Numbered from the stretch's first letter, positions 46,422 to 59,100 are shown. The stretch: 64,000 nt of DNA from Collybiopsis luxurians FD-317 M1 (GCA_000827265.1 KN834770.1:201974-265973), one strand, 5' to 3'. Notes: generated by a model from the letters alone, not told the origin. Numbers and translations are program-made.

Positions 46422-49352
46422 CTACACGTCCCGCACCTTGACTTCGACAAACAGGGTTGAAAACAGATGCGGAGACATTTGAGAATCATGCAATGGCAGA
46501 TAACGGAACCCTAAATCGAGCATAAGGAGAGCATAATCGTAGACAATAATAATAATAACGAACCGTGCTCCAGGGATCCTAACGAACAGCAAAATAGAGC
46601 AATGGGATCTTCATCCTCCTCGTCCTTCAGCTTCTTTCTCTCCTGCTTGATCGCAAACTTGACAAAGATCAAATCCGTCATTCCCCCGACGCAATCAAAC
46701 GGTATAGACAACTCCTCCTGCCACATTGGATTAAAGCCGTTGTTTTTCACTGAACCGGTTGAGCACACCACGGTCCTGGCGGTCGTCGGGCGGGAGTTGG
46801 CAATGTTTGACGGTGGGGAATAGGTAGCACCCCCAGCCTCAGCTTCGTTCACAACGAACGGCGAATGAGACCAAAGTGGAATGTGGAGTGACACTTCGAC
46901 TAGAGGATCCACGATGGACTGAATCTCTCTTCCTGATTTGTCTTTGGGAAGGGGTAATTGCTGCGCTGAAATAATCTGGAAGAAGAAAGTTGGTGTGTTC
47001 ACCCTCGTCGAGTTGGATGCAGTTACACACCGTAAGATCCAGAAAATGCTTTGTAGGCTTCTGGAGAAGATGTTCATTCCCAGGTCTCAGAGCGGGAGGT
47101 TTCAATACATATCCAAGCCGTCCATTTCGTTGGAACATGGCATGATTCATCATGAATCCCAAATCTTGATACTCGAGTTGGTAAAAGGAGTACCGAGAGC
47201 AGGGAATACGTACCAAATGTCTGCCAATTTATAGCAACGACTTGCGCTCCGGCGGCCCAGTAGAGATGCGGCTCGTAGTTGCTAGAGTCCACTCGTGTGC
47301 CTTTGGGATAAACGCGGACAAGGTTTGTCTGAGTATGTTTAACTAAATCCTTCATATTCCCCTTCAGATATTTATTTGCCGAGTTTTCCGATATTGAAAA
47401 GACATGTTCTGGCTCGTAATGCTCACCAGGCCCAATACCGCGACACTTGACGCCCACAGTGTACACAAGAAGTGAAGCGAGTGAAAATGACATTTGTCTC
47501 TGTTTGTTTTTGGTTCTGCGATGGACTTTTTGGGCTATTTTTGCTTTGATACCTTTTATTTCACTCATTAGACTGGAACGCGACGCTGAAGAGGTGTAAG
47601 AAGATGAGGCGGAGCTGTCGCCTTCGTCAGTTGCCTTTGCAGCGTTCGGCTTTAAGCTAGTACTCTTCCCAGAAGAAATGTTGAGATTCTTGGTCTGTAA
47701 GGATGTAAGTATCGTCAATCGCACTGAAGAGGACTGCGTCATCGACCTTTAGCATAATCTTGCCTCGAAGATCTTCCGGACTCGGAAGAACCGTAATCTT
47801 TTCTCTGCCTTCCACTGGTGCGGATATCAGCGCATCTCCGAAAGCAGCCTTCATGATCTCGACAATCATGTCTTGTTGCTCAACACTACAGTGCATCTCG
47901 GCCGATATCACCACAGGGTATGGGGAGGCATGAAAAGCGTATTTGGCGATTGCGTGACAGATTTCTCGCACAGATACCTTGGACGTGAACGTTTTTCCAT
48001 GGTAAACCTAACGGAGTATAAAGAGAAAATTCTACTACTTGCGAAGGGCTTGACTTACCTGCGGCTCTTCAGTGCCATCATAAACGTCCACTACAGCGGG
48101 TTAGATACGAAATAGAACGATCTTAAATCCCCTGCTTACGTTCAACAGTTCGGCAGCTGTGCAGGAGCGCACGGATGTAGCCCTCGATGGTTGATACACC
48201 GACTAATTGGTTTCCAATGAGGTATGTATTGTGCGAAGAGGAAATGAAATATTCTGATATGGGACGCGTCATGTCGTGAGAGGCTGCGTCTTGCATGGCG
48301 GCATTATCGGAGGATCGAAGAAAAGCAGCAAACCCTTCTAGACTCATCGTCACCTCCTGTGGTTGAAGTTTCTCGGATTCGGTCTTGTCCCTTCCTGCGT
48401 ACTTGAGAAAGACAGCTTTCAAATCCTCGTCACTTAGTTTCGACTGGAAAAAGAGCTGAGCTGATAAACTTGATCGTTCGTTTCAATCAACGCACCTCTT
48501 GAGAATCCTGCATGAACTTTTTAAAAGCTGAAAAGTCCAGCTTTCCACTGCTAACTTTCTGATACAGAATCTCAATCTCTGGACGCTTCTTCAGTGATTT
48601 TACAAATTCCTGATAGGCGGCAAAATCTAGATAACCACGACTATGCACATCAGCAGCCTAGGAAATGACAATGAGGTCACTGAAGTTATGCAGGCAAACG
48701 TACTTGACCTACTTTGAACAATTTCGTCAGTTCTTGCTCTGAGAAATGTAAGCTCAGACTACGACAAAGGCGTTGAACGTCGTCAAATTCTAGCTTCTGA
48801 TCTCCATCGTGATCTGCTATTTTCCAGTATTGTTTCTCCCAGACGACGTCTCGTATTATATTTCCGTACGCTCCCGACATAAGCCCTTGACGAACGGCAT
48901 ACAGCTTATTCAAAGACTCTTTCCATTGTTGGAAGACAACGTCGGATGGGGCGATGATATGCATGATCTTGTATTTACCATCCAAAATGTATATGATTGT
49001 AATCCAGCGTGTTTGAACGTCAGCAGGAAGTTTGTAGAGGGAGCGATAGTAGGAGGTATCGCCATCGAAACGAAGCTCTTTGATGGATTCAATTGGAACT
49101 GAAAAGAGAATAGTGAGGGGAAAGAAGGGGGTGAGTTCAGAGGTGATACTCACTGATCTTGATACCCCTCTTCTTCTGTGATTCATAGAGAATCTGACCC
49201 TCCTCTGGATCTATACGAAAGAGTGTATATTTGATTTTCCTTTCTGATAGCTTTGTGAACTTTAGCCACTCCTGAGGTACTTTTGGGACTGAAGTCAAGT
49301 TTTGGGTTGCGCTTTCGTCGCCAGTAGGTCCAGATTTTGAATCGACGCTCAT
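46422..49352 (-). CDS. PLC1: Phosphoinositide-specific phospholipase C
   Basis: Hydrolyses PIP2 to IP3 and diacylglycerol at the plasma membrane; calcium-dependent. Domain order: PH-like (WLKFTKLSERKIKYTLFRID ... ITIIYILDGKYKIMHIIAPS), EF-hands (KIADHDGDQKLEFDDVQRL), catalytic X box (MTRPISEYFISSSHNTYLIG with the first catalytic His; QVYHGKTFTSKV with the second), linker, Y box (LVRVYPKGTRVDSSNYEPH, YWAAGAQVVAINWQTF, GYVLKPPALR) and C2 (QQLPLPKD ... FNPMWQEELSIPFDC). The last exon, FRYLPLHDSQMSPHLFSTLFVEV, lies beyond a 3' intron (donor GAGCACG|GTTCGT) and ends at 46422-46424; stopping at the preceding open frame would truncate C2. Start MSVDSKSGPTG (49350-49352). Confidence 0.9.
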
Positions 49353-49547
49353 GGTGAAGGCAAGGCAATGGATAGGAAGAATGTTACCGCAGATGAGTCC
49401 AAGTGACAGCGAATGATTGTGGCTAACATGGTGTGATGTAATCCTCAACTAGCAGCTGCAGTTCGAGCATTCTAGCGCCCAACTTTTTTCACCCAATGCA
49501 AGTCACTGAAAGAGATGAAGCTGGCCACATTTTTCAAATAAAAATCA
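49353..49547. promoter_or_regulatory. Bidirectional promoter, PLC / RUS-family gene
   Basis: 195 bp between divergent start codons, with CTAGCGCCCA at 49472-49481, about 120 bp from the PLC ATG and 70 bp from the other. Confidence 0.55.
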
Positions 49548-51256
49548 ATGAATCAAAGGTATTCAATCTTTCATTTCAAGTCTTCATTCTCCCTTCAAAA
49601 TTCAATAGTTGATTTTCGACTCCAACACGTCGTCCAACACGTCCAGAGCCTCCTTCTTGAGCCTCCTCGCCAAACTCTTTTTGCCAGCTGGTTATCCACG
49701 CAGTGTTTCTCCTGGTTCGTTTTACTCAGTTTTGTTAACAAATTTATCACGAAAATTATAGACTATCTTCGGTACGCGTACTCCCCATCAATCAAATTCT
49801 CCAAACTAACCATGCCGTAGCTATCAAATATTGAATGCTCTGCAGGCTTTCTGCAATTCCTTGGCAAGTCTACTCTCTTCAAGAGCCAACCTCGAAGGTA
49901 ACTCTCCATTACATTTACTTTGATAAACAAGGTTTACCTCATATATCAGGTTACGGTGTCGGAGATGCCTCTGCTTCAGCCACTAATGCCCTTCTCCTAA
50001 CCGTTCTTCAAGATGTATTCAGTCGACTCATAAGTTGGTTCATATCCCCGTCAATAAACGTTCAACTCACCTCCTCCTAATAGCCATCGTCGCCGCCTTT
50101 TTCTTTGGCTCCTCTCTATTCCCTGAAGCCAAAACCTATCGATTTCTCGCCGACCTTCTCAACGACGCCGCTACCGTTATCGATACTCTTTCCCCACTCT
50201 TCGCATCCCTTTTTGATACACACGCTCCTCCAATCATCCAATCATTGCCTTTCCTTCCGCCATCAGTTCCCCTACGAGTATATACTCTTTGCCTCAGTGC
50301 ATCCCTGCGAGCACTCTGTGCAATTGCAGCGGGTGGCTCAAAGACTGCAATCACAATGCATTTTGCCACTCCTCTGGAAGGAACTGGAGATGTTGGAGAC
50401 TTGAATGCCAAAGATTCTAGTAAAGAGACCATTCTTGCATTGCTGGGCATGATGGTGAGTTTACCTAAAATTTGTACGCTTTCCTGAATCAAACTCACGT
50501 TCATTACAGATCGGAAGTCTCACCGTACCATATCTTACTACTCCGTGGTCGACGTACACGGTCCTCTTTCTTATGGTGTTTCTTCATCTCTTCATCAATT
50601 ATCTCGGTGTTCGAGGCGTCGTCTTCAGGTCCCTCAATCGACAACGAGCTTGCTTAGCGTGGATGTCATTCAAGTCTGATCGAAGCCTCCAGATAACCCC
50701 CTCCCGTCTCGCGTCTTTGGAGCGAATCTTGACTCTGCGGTCAGACGATATCCGAAGCTTACCCTCAGGAAAAGTCATTGGGCAATGTACAATGGGTTCG
50801 AGCTTTTCAGCATGCCTCCCCAGCTCCGAAATCATGAACCTTTTTCGTCAAAAGCGCTATATCCTTTGCCTCAGTAGAAAGAGCTCGTTGGGTTCTAAAA
50901 ATAGGCCTCACTTTCACGTTCTCTTGAAACATGGCTATAACTCTGCGGACCAATTGCAGGCCTGGATTCTCGCTTGTGAAGCAGCACGGCTCGTTGCGTC
51001 CTCGAGCAATGGTGATCCAGTGGTCTTGATCCAGGAAGCCATCGCATCGGTTGAAAAAGACTACTCTACCTTTCTGGAGGACTTGCGCAAGCACGAGTGG
51101 ATCACTGTACCTTTGAGTTTTGATGTTCCGGAGGGTGACGAATATCGTCCGCCAGCCCTTCTCCATGGGTCACAAACCATATCCTTCAGCACAGGTATGC
51201 CTCAAAACGTCATAATGGACGTGCAGTATGACCTAGAAGGAAAGAAAAAACGCTAG
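49548..51256 (+). CDS. RUS/DUF647-family membrane protein
   Basis: Homologue of plant Root UV-B Sensitive proteins, polytopic, role in fungi unknown. The N-terminus MNQRASFLSLLAKLFLPAGYPRSVSPDY leads to the family core: YQILNALQAFCNSLASLL, LEGYGVGDASASATNALLLT, ALCAIAAGGSKTAITMHFAT, DLNAKDSSKETILALLG, and VFLHLFINYLGVRGVVFRSLN. The C-terminal half is soluble. Three introns shape the 5' end: 49559-49646, 49715-49761 and 49772-49820, with a 10-nt exon between the last two. Start MNQR is the only start that, after the first intron, reads into the conserved core. Stop TAG ends at 51256; whether an intron begins at the GTATGC near 51195 is not settled. Confidence 0.8.
49762..49771 (+). other. 10-nt micro-exon of the RUS-family gene
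   Basis: Flanked by an AG (ATTATAG) and a GTACGC donor. It completes SVSP-DYLRY-QILNALQ, the family's SVSPDYLxYQ motif. Direct joining of the flanking exons gives a stop after four codons, so it is needed. Confidence 0.75.
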
Positions 51257-51440
51257 TTATTAGATACATAGGTGTACGCTAAGGTACTGTATATAGAGGG
51301 CCCAGGCGTCGGGCCACTTGTAACTTGTTGGCGTCGGGTGTGACACGCGCGGTCACCTGACTATCACCCTACTGTTGAACTTTCCAAAAAGAAACTTGAA
51401 CTTGTACCACATTGTCATCTATTTGCTTTAAACCTCAACC

Positions 51441-54400
51441 ATGAACTCACCGTCTTCTCCTATGATGGAGAATAGTCAAATTGGGAGATATGGCACCCTG
51501 TCCTTGATGAAGCAAAACGAAGTGGACACCGTTATTACGGCCTTTGGGATCGACTCGGAAAACCTAACTTTTGGGAAAGACCAGACTTGCGGAGTCAGAT
51601 TGTACTACCCAGATGTTAGTCCTATACATTGCAAGATAACTTTCAAGGAGCGAAAGGTCAGCACAAGTAGTTTCATTGCGACGGCACTTTGCTCATGATT
51701 TCTTCTAGGCTTTTCTCGTCGTTCTAGGAGCCCAAGGTCTTGTCGTTGATGGGTGCAAGGTCTATGCCAACGCTCCAACATCTTCACCGAACACTATACC
51801 TCTTACCAACAATTCAACAATCGGAATACATGGAAAACTCTTTAGATTTACATATCCACCGAAAGAATTGCGTGCTCAGTTACTGTCTACTCCAACCCGT
51901 TAGTACAATGTTATTTTTGTGATTACCCCCCTTCTTGATCCCGGTCATTCTCTAGCACCGAACAGGCGCGCACTTCGACTTTCAATGATCGAGTCTGCCG
52001 AAGTGTTTTCACCTCGTCCTTCACCAAATCCCATGGAAAACCTGCGCGTTCTACAAAGCCCTCTGAAGCCATACCACATGAGGTCTCGATCCTCATCACC
52101 TCTAAAACCTACTTTCCCTGCTTCACCGACCGCGTTCTCTTCCCAATCAACGGCCGGGCACAGTGAAGATGATGCAGAGGAGGAAGCAATCGTTCTTGTC
52201 GAAGGGAATTCTCCCAGAGTAGTCGAAGAGGAAAAGGATCTTATAATTCTAGAGGATGTAGAAATTCCACAGATTGTCGAAAATACTTCTCCAACACCAA
52301 TTGCTTATGGATTGCCGAGCGGGTCGCAATACACCCCCGCGCCTCCCTCAATGCTTCTTCCACCTCGACCTCCGATCACTCCTCGCAGATCTCGACCCAC
52401 CCTGCACAAGGCAGTATTAATTCGAAGTGCTCAACGTGCAGTGCTGCAGGCCGAGCTGAAGCGAGAGGAAGAGGAACAAGATGAAGAAGAAGAGGCCGAG
52501 GTCTTTGGTGCCATCTTGGAAGACACTGATGATGAAGGGGAAGGGAATCTTCAGGATCAAGACGAGGACCAGGCGGATGATCATGAGGCAACCAACGCCG
52601 ATAGTGGGGAACAGGGCGATGAAGCTGTCCAACCTAGATGGAAAGCCAGCCTCGAACGAATATGGCCATTCCGTCGTTCTACTTCTCCGACAAAGAGTGT
52701 CCCTGACTCTAAAGACAACATTGAGGCACCTCTGGCTGAAGGGGATCCCATGGATGTTGATACACCGGAACCTGCGAACGGTGATTCCGAGGAGGAGGCG
52801 AAGGAGGCGAATGAAAATCCTGCTCCTCTCTATCCCCGTTTGGATGGGTCATTGGCCGGACCTCCTCCAGTTCGTCGACTTTTCAACACGCCACAACCTC
52901 AGCGCCAAATATCGGCTCAGCCTCGCTTCAGTCTTGGTTCCTCTTCCGCGTTCTCTGATCAGTCAAGGATGTCATTGGGCGGTGGAGAACCGCCGCGTAG
53001 GATCAAGAAAGAGGACCAGCCCTGGAAGGTGCAAGATCTGGTAGTCCCGCCTCCTCCCTCTTCACCGGTGCGCCCTTCCGGCTCCGTTGAAAGCCATGCA
53101 AAAACTCCAGGCACAACACAGCTTACAGAAGCTGAACGACGAGCTATCCAAGAACGGCGCAGATCTGCGGTGCGCATGCCGGATAACTTTTTCCCTGGAG
53201 GTATTCCTGGTATGGGACCTCCTTCACCAGAGAAGAATGCACAGCGGTCGCCTACGAAGGCCGGAAGAACTTCTCTTGCGCGTGGAATGGGTGAGGGCGA
53301 TCAACTCGATACCCGAAGCCTGCTGGAGAAGATGAAGGAAACTGTTGAAAGTGCAAGGGCAGAGAGACGATCTTCTATGGCTACTTCCCCTCAAAAGCGT
53401 GTCGTAGACCATACAACGACCGCAGACGACAGCCAGGAATTTTCGCTGCTGCGTTCCCCTGCGAAGCCGTCCCAAAAGTTCTGGTCTGCTCCCGTTCAGG
53501 ACGAACTCGCCAAACCTTCATCTCCCCGAGCCGTTCCTCCGGAAGAAGATTCCGTAAAGTCTTCTGGCTCTTCAGCAGCCCACGGTGACACTGATATGGC
53601 AGATCAGAACGCACTGGACAAAGCTTCGGTTGAATCATCTCCCCTTAAGACTCGAACTGCTCCCAACAGTGTTATACGGGGAAAGTTCGTTGATACACCT
53701 TCCTTGGCAGATGACGAGGCGTCGCCCGATGTCGCGGGAAGAAGAAAGGAACTAGAAAGCGGTGAAGACGAGAAAGCTACCAAGAAAAAAACTAAGCTCC
53801 TTCGAGGGACTGGAAAGCCGTCCTCTGTAAGTTTCAGACATCCGATACTCATTTTAGCTGACTCATTGCATCTAGAAGTCTGTCGCGACTGCCGCTTCCA
53901 CTTCTGACCAGATGCAGTTGATTGTCGAAGCTCCGCCACCACCGAAGGAAGCTGTATCTGAGGATGATGAAACACAAAAACAACCGGTTGAAACTACTCA
54001 GTTGCTGAAGCCCAAAGCATCGAAAGCCCGAGGACGTTCTCCTTCTAAGGCTCCTTCAGCTACCCCTGCGGAAATGAATGGAGAGGGTGACAGTGGGGTT
54101 TCTCGAAAAGACCCTAGCGGATCCGCGGTTGGGCGGCGGACGACGCGCAAAGCGTCCGCGGAGCCCGATGTTCGAGGCGCTACCACCACCGACGAGGAAG
54201 CTCCAGCAAAACGTACGCGGGCGAGGTCACGGAGTAAAGCGCCGGAGGAATCCGACACAGATTCATCGTCCCGGACCACGTCGTCAAAGAAGCCCACTCG
54301 CCGTACGACAAGGGCTAGGGGCAAGACTCCCGCGTCAGAAGCTGAGACGGATGATGATGGAACGCATGAGTCGGATGAGATAACGATTACAAAGACCAAA

Positions 54401-54787
54401 AGAGGAAGGCGACCGAAGACTGCTGTGGTCCCGGAGGTCATAAAAGAAGAAGAGGCCGATGAGACGCCTGCGACGACGAAGAAAACTACGACCAAAGCCA
54501 AAAAGGGAGTCTCTGCCTCTGATAATCTTCCACCAGCTCCCGCTCCCACAGGGATGAAAGGAAGATCAAAAAAGGCGACGCTCTCAGCCTCTGAGACACC
54601 AGGGGAAGCAGAAGTTAATAAGGAGAATGCCGCAAGTAAAGATGCAACGAAAACGACGAGAATAGGCAGGCCACGTAAAGCGCCGGTGAAGGTGAAAGAA
54701 GAAGCTTTGACTGAACCAGAAACGAGTCTTCGCTCTGGTACCAAGACCAGAGCTATGCGAACGAGGTCGAAGACAACGATAAAATAA
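51441..54787 (+). CDS. FHA-domain protein with C-terminal AT-hooks
   Basis: Large nuclear protein of unknown function. The N-terminal FHA phosphothreonine-binding domain runs across exons 1 and 2 (ENLTFGKDQTCGVRLYYPDVSPIHCKITF, AFLVVLGAQGLVVDGCKV, IPLTNNSTIGIHGKLFRFTY). The rest is disordered: Pro/Ser-rich with acidic blocks (KREEEEQDEEEEAEV), SP-rich segments and many possible CDK sites. Two AT-hook-like cores lie near the C-terminus (KRGRRPKTA and RIGRPRKAP), so it should bind AT-rich DNA. Introns: about 51656-51709, 51911-51956 and 53828-53878, joins in phase (PTP|PNRRALRLS; PSS|KSVATAAS). Overall plan resembles Ki-67-like or other FHA scaffold proteins, without a specific match. Confidence 0.8.
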
Positions 54788-54936
54788 TGATTCTTCTCAA
54801 TGGGAAAAAAGGTCTTGCTGTATAATATCTGTATTTATGCTCTAGGACGTGCTCGTCTGTTTTAGATACTTTGGTCAACTTATATATCAATATGTTAGGG
54901 TCGGTACAAACATCAATCGTGTATGTGTAGGCGAAT

Positions 54937-56463
54937 CTATTTCAAGAACGGCACCGCCGCTGCATGCAAAGCTCTGTGTTTGTACTGCTTCTTGCCCGTC
55001 CCAAAATCTCCTACTACGTGTGCCGACGGAGCCTTACTCTTCATCATGTACTTGTATGTAACCAACCCATCCAACCCAACAGGACCACGAGCATGGATTC
55101 TTCCAGTACTGATACCAACTTCCGTCCCAAATCCGTACCGGAATCCATCTGCGAAACGTGTACTCGCATTGACATATGTTCCAGCAGAATCGACGCCTCG
55201 ACAAAAGATAGACGCAGCTTCGTCTGATTCGGTGACAATAGAGTCGGTATGATGGGAAGAGTGGGTGTTGATGAACTGAATGGCAGATTGGAGCGATGGA
55301 AGGACAATGACAGAGAGGGTGAGATTGAGATGCTCCGTATCATAGGACGATGGCTCCGAAGGCGCAACCAAAGTCTCCATGTGCGGAGGTTGAGGAGAAA
55401 GCACCTTCAGGGCATTGAGACTGCCTGAATCACATAGAAGCTTGACATTAGCCTCCAGTAATGCCTTGGCTACCGGAGGCCACACGGTATGCACAGTCGA
55501 TTCATGCAATATCAAGTTTTCTACCGAGTTGCATGCAGCTGGGTAGTCAATCTAGGACAAACTAAGCTCTTGCATATATATACCAATTTGATCAACTCTG
55601 TTACCTTGGAATCCAATACTACTCGTACTGCCTTGGTGGTATCGGCCTGTTGGTCAATGAACACTGAACAGAGTCCGTCGGCATGTCCCATGACGGGAAT
55701 TCGCGTATTGTTTTGAATATTTTTGACTAAACTATTGCTCCCCCGAGGTATGACGAGATCAATATAATCATCAAGCTCAAGGAGAGATGAAACTTCGGCT
55801 CGTGTCTGGATAGATTGAACGTATAGCTCGGGAATGGCGGTTCTTGCAAGACCCTCCGAGATGGATTTTGCTAGGAGAGTGGTAGTCCGATTTGATTCTT
55901 TTCCGCCCTTTAATATGGCGGCATTGCCTGACGCTTATAATCAGCAGTTAGATATGGTATACGGATTGGAGTTTTACCTGATTTTATCGCCAGAGATGCA
56001 ATATTGACTACAACCTCCGGTCTTGCTTCGAATATTACAAGTAGAACACCAATGGGACAGGCAACACGGTACAGTTCCAGCCCGTCGTCCAATTCTGAGG
56101 CATACGATACACTTCCAGTGGGGTCTGGGAGGGCAGCAACGTCTAGGATGCCTTGTAGCATCGAGTCCCATTTGTCGCCCTTGTTTAAATCTAGGCGTTT
56201 TAGAAGGCTCTCCGACATATCTCCAGCTTTAACTTCAATCTCTGCAGCCTAAATTCATAATTAAATATGTACTTGCCATTAAATAAGTTTGTACTGACCT
56301 TCAGATCTTCCTGATTTGCTTGGAGGATTTCAGCTTTGTTCGTTTGCAAGGATTTCCAAATTTCGTGCAAGGCCTTGACCCTCTCTGAAGCGGAGATAAG
56401 CTGTGCGTCTTGGAAGGCATGCTTTGCAGCTTTTGCGATATCATGGGCGTTGAAAGTAGACAT
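54937..56463 (-). CDS. PRO2: Gamma-glutamyl phosphate reductase
   Basis: Second step of proline synthesis: reduces gamma-glutamyl phosphate to glutamate semialdehyde with NADPH, cytosolic. Family motifs: YRVACPIGVLLVIFEARPEV (NADP site), NAAILKGGKES, VIPRGSNSL, IPVMGHADGLCSVFID, catalytic Cys in IDYPAACNSVENL, and TGRIHARGPVGLDGLVTYKY near the end. The C-terminus FGTGKKQYKHRAL is typical. Four or five exons; intron 1 follows NQEDLK. Start MSTFNAHDIAKAAK (56461-56463). Length about 450 residues fits the family. Confidence 0.93.
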
Positions 56464-56597
56464 TTTTAACGTGGATTCGGAAACTGCTCGGAAATGCGAT
56501 TGACGCCCGTCGCGTGGCGTAAATCTCCATCAAGCGCCGGCACTAAATCTTGATTGTCGAGCGTCTAAAAGTAAACAGCTTTCGATGTCTGTTCACG
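56464..56597. promoter_or_regulatory. Bidirectional promoter, PRO2 / Cdc24-like gene
   Basis: 134 bp between divergent ATGs with TCAAGCGCCGG at 56530-56540, about 65 bp from each. Confidence 0.55.
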
Positions 56598-58842
56598 ATG
56601 TATAAGTCCAATGTTCGACCCACCCAGACAGCTTCCACGTACGATGATGAAACTTATAGGATTTACAGTGACTGTCTGAATCTGCGGACGCGTCTACTTT
56701 CTTTGCCGGGATTTGCTCTCTACTCTGAACTGCTGTTGGGTCAAACCGATCCTGTGGCTTCCATCCAGCAATTGTTTGCTTCGGGAATTCCCCTTTGTTA
56801 CCTCTTTAATTTGCTTCCCCCTAGGCGTCACCCCAGGATCGGGCTTGATTTTACACATCAGAACAATGAATATACGAAGCGTATCGCAATTGCCCATTTT
56901 GCCTTGCGAGTCCATCAGGCGTTTGGGTGCCCGCATTTCAGTATTGATGATGTATTGAGCGTAGAGCCGAATGATCATTTCTCCAAGGAAGGTTTCTCAA
57001 TGGCTTCATGATCTGTCTATGGCCCACCAATAGGACTTACCAGCCTCCTTCAGATTTTAAACGCTTTGACGGTGCTGCTTGACGAACTCAGTTTAGCTGA
57101 GAGTAGAAGTCCTCAGTCTGATCAAATTTTCCCCAAAGAATCACGCAAAAGAAGTACATATTTGGAGGTCGTGCGCAGATTGCTCGAATCAGAGCATACC
57201 TTTATTATGGATATGGAAGTATTAGAGGTACGCGTACGCTAGTCCATTCTGATGACAGAACCCTCACTGATTCACGCCATTATCTCTCAAGAGTTTTTCT
57301 AATGCCTTAGCCGACATAGGCGTCCTCGATGCCAAAACTGTTTCCCTAGTATTCCCAAAGAAGCTGTTTACTTTTGCTCGCAAATTCCGCGTCCAGCTGG
57401 AATGCGTTGCTCAGCTACCGTGGCAAGAACAGAATTGGGGAGCCCCATTCATAGCGCATGTACGTTAGTCCAGTACTTAAGGAGCTCTGTTTCACAGATA
57501 GCACAGACTCTGGATATCACTATGAACTTGAGGATCTATTGCGTAAATGTAATTCTGGTTAAGCCCGCCCTTGCAGAGCTTGATATGGAGTCGTTACAAG
57601 TAGGTTTTAGCAGTACAGCTACGCCAATATCCCGTTTAATTTTTTTTTTCCCGAAGATTCCTGGGTTCAAAGCTTCTTCTAAATCCATCGAAACTCTCCT
57701 CTTAGTCCCTTTGGATCATTTATCCGATTACTACAAAATATTTAAAGTAGGTATCTGCTGTCTAAAAACCTCGTTAGTCACTGACCTCTGTCTTTGAAGG
57801 AGCTCGTACACATCTCGGCCAGCATGGGTCATCACCATCATGAAGACTTGACTACGGGCGTTGCCTGTATCCAACGTATAATACAAACAGTCCAAAAGGC
57901 TCAGGAAAAGGCGACCTCTGATCAAATTTGCGACTCGCTAAAGACGCGGATCGCCGATTGGCAGGGCTTGGAGCTCAACAGTTTTGGGCAGCTTGTTCTT
58001 CAAAGCAGCCTCCTGACACGCAGGAATGATATCTTGCAAAACTTCGACGTTTTTCTATTTGAAAACCGACTTCTACTCTGCGATGAAACACTTCCGCCCC
58101 CAACCAATAACTCGAGAATTGGCAGACGTAAATTGTCCTCGGTCTCTATCCCTCCTTCGAGGAGCAACATGCTCTACATAAAAGATCATTTTCAGATCCG
58201 CGAACTTTCCGGCGTATCGACAACCGAATTTCAGCGCCTACAAGGTTAGTCAGAACTGCACATTTCGGCGCAGTACTAAGAGCCACGTTTTTAGACAACG
58301 GTCCTCGCGTTTTCCTTGAGCTCACTCTCGCTACGGGAACTTATACATTGTCGTTGCTTTACCTTAAGCAGCAAGAAATGCAGGAATGGTACAGTAAAAT
58401 CCAACATCTCCGACAAGTCGAAGGCCAGACCGAGCTGGAGATAAGTTCGTCGCATCAAGTGCAAAAGAGCTTTTCTCTGCCCGTGCCTGCCGATAACGTA
58501 CCTACTCACAGGAGACGCGCTTATAGTGGCACTTTAACAGATCTTGAGAGCGGGCCAGTACCTCAGACGTTTCTGCAGTTAACGTCGACGAATCCCCGTT
58601 CTGCCTTTGTGAAGTTTCAGTTCGGTGGCCACGTCTTCGTGCTCTCAGTCGCGCTGCCTGTGCAATTCGATGAGTTGACGGAACGTATCGACAAGAAGTT
58701 GCGATATATCCCAGGTTGGTCCCGGGAAGGGAGGATCATCACCCACACAGCTGCGGATGGCCATGTTCTTTATATTGGTCCCGATACACCTCTGGACTCT
58801 ATGTTCCAGGAAGGTACTATGGTTTCATTGAACATTCAATGA
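56598..58842 (+). CDS. Cdc24-like RhoGEF with CH, DH, PH and PB1-like domains
   Basis: Resembles the guanine-nucleotide exchange factor for Cdc42 that sets polarity. A CH-type domain (LRTRLLSLPGFALYSELLLG ... DPVASIQQLFASGIPLCYLFNLLPP ... IAIAHFALRVHQ) leads through a 42-nt intron (56992-57033) into GLTSLLQILNALTVLLDEL. The DH region follows (STYLEVVRRLLESEHTFIMD; IYCVNV; ALAELDMESL). The expected PVQR..KYPLLL signature reads PLDHLSDYYKIFKELV here, so exchange activity is doubtful. PH-like part LLLCDETLPP ... TYTLSLLYLKQQEMQEWYSK. The C-terminus is PB1-like (FVKFQFGGHVFVLSVALPVQ ... IDKKLRY ... MVSLNIQ). Start ATG 56598 (MYKSNVRPTQ). Exon edges at 57475-57500 are uncertain (38- or 47-nt intron). 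It may be a paralogue rather than the essential Cdc24. Confidence 0.72.
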
Positions 58843-59100
58843 GATAGCTTTCTTAGTAGTGTTGATGAATCAATCTATCTCATTTGCAGTGATTAGAGCT
58901 GTGTATATTAGTATGCTGGCGGAATGGTATGCTGGCACCACAGCTGTAACTATTAACACATGACAAGTCATCATAGAGATGTATCGTATCCAGTAACATA
59001 TATGTAACCAGCATACTTTTCTTTGCACCTCCCATCCTCCGACTTGGCTGGTACATACGACGAAAGCCTCTTGTCGGCTCACTGGCGTCCTGTGAGTTTC

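Noticed and set aside
46511..46600. PLC stop at 46511 in the open frame after SLGSLEHG
   Set aside because: A GTTCGT...TTTAG intron leads to FRYLPLHDSQ, the normal C2 terminus, so that stop is intronic.
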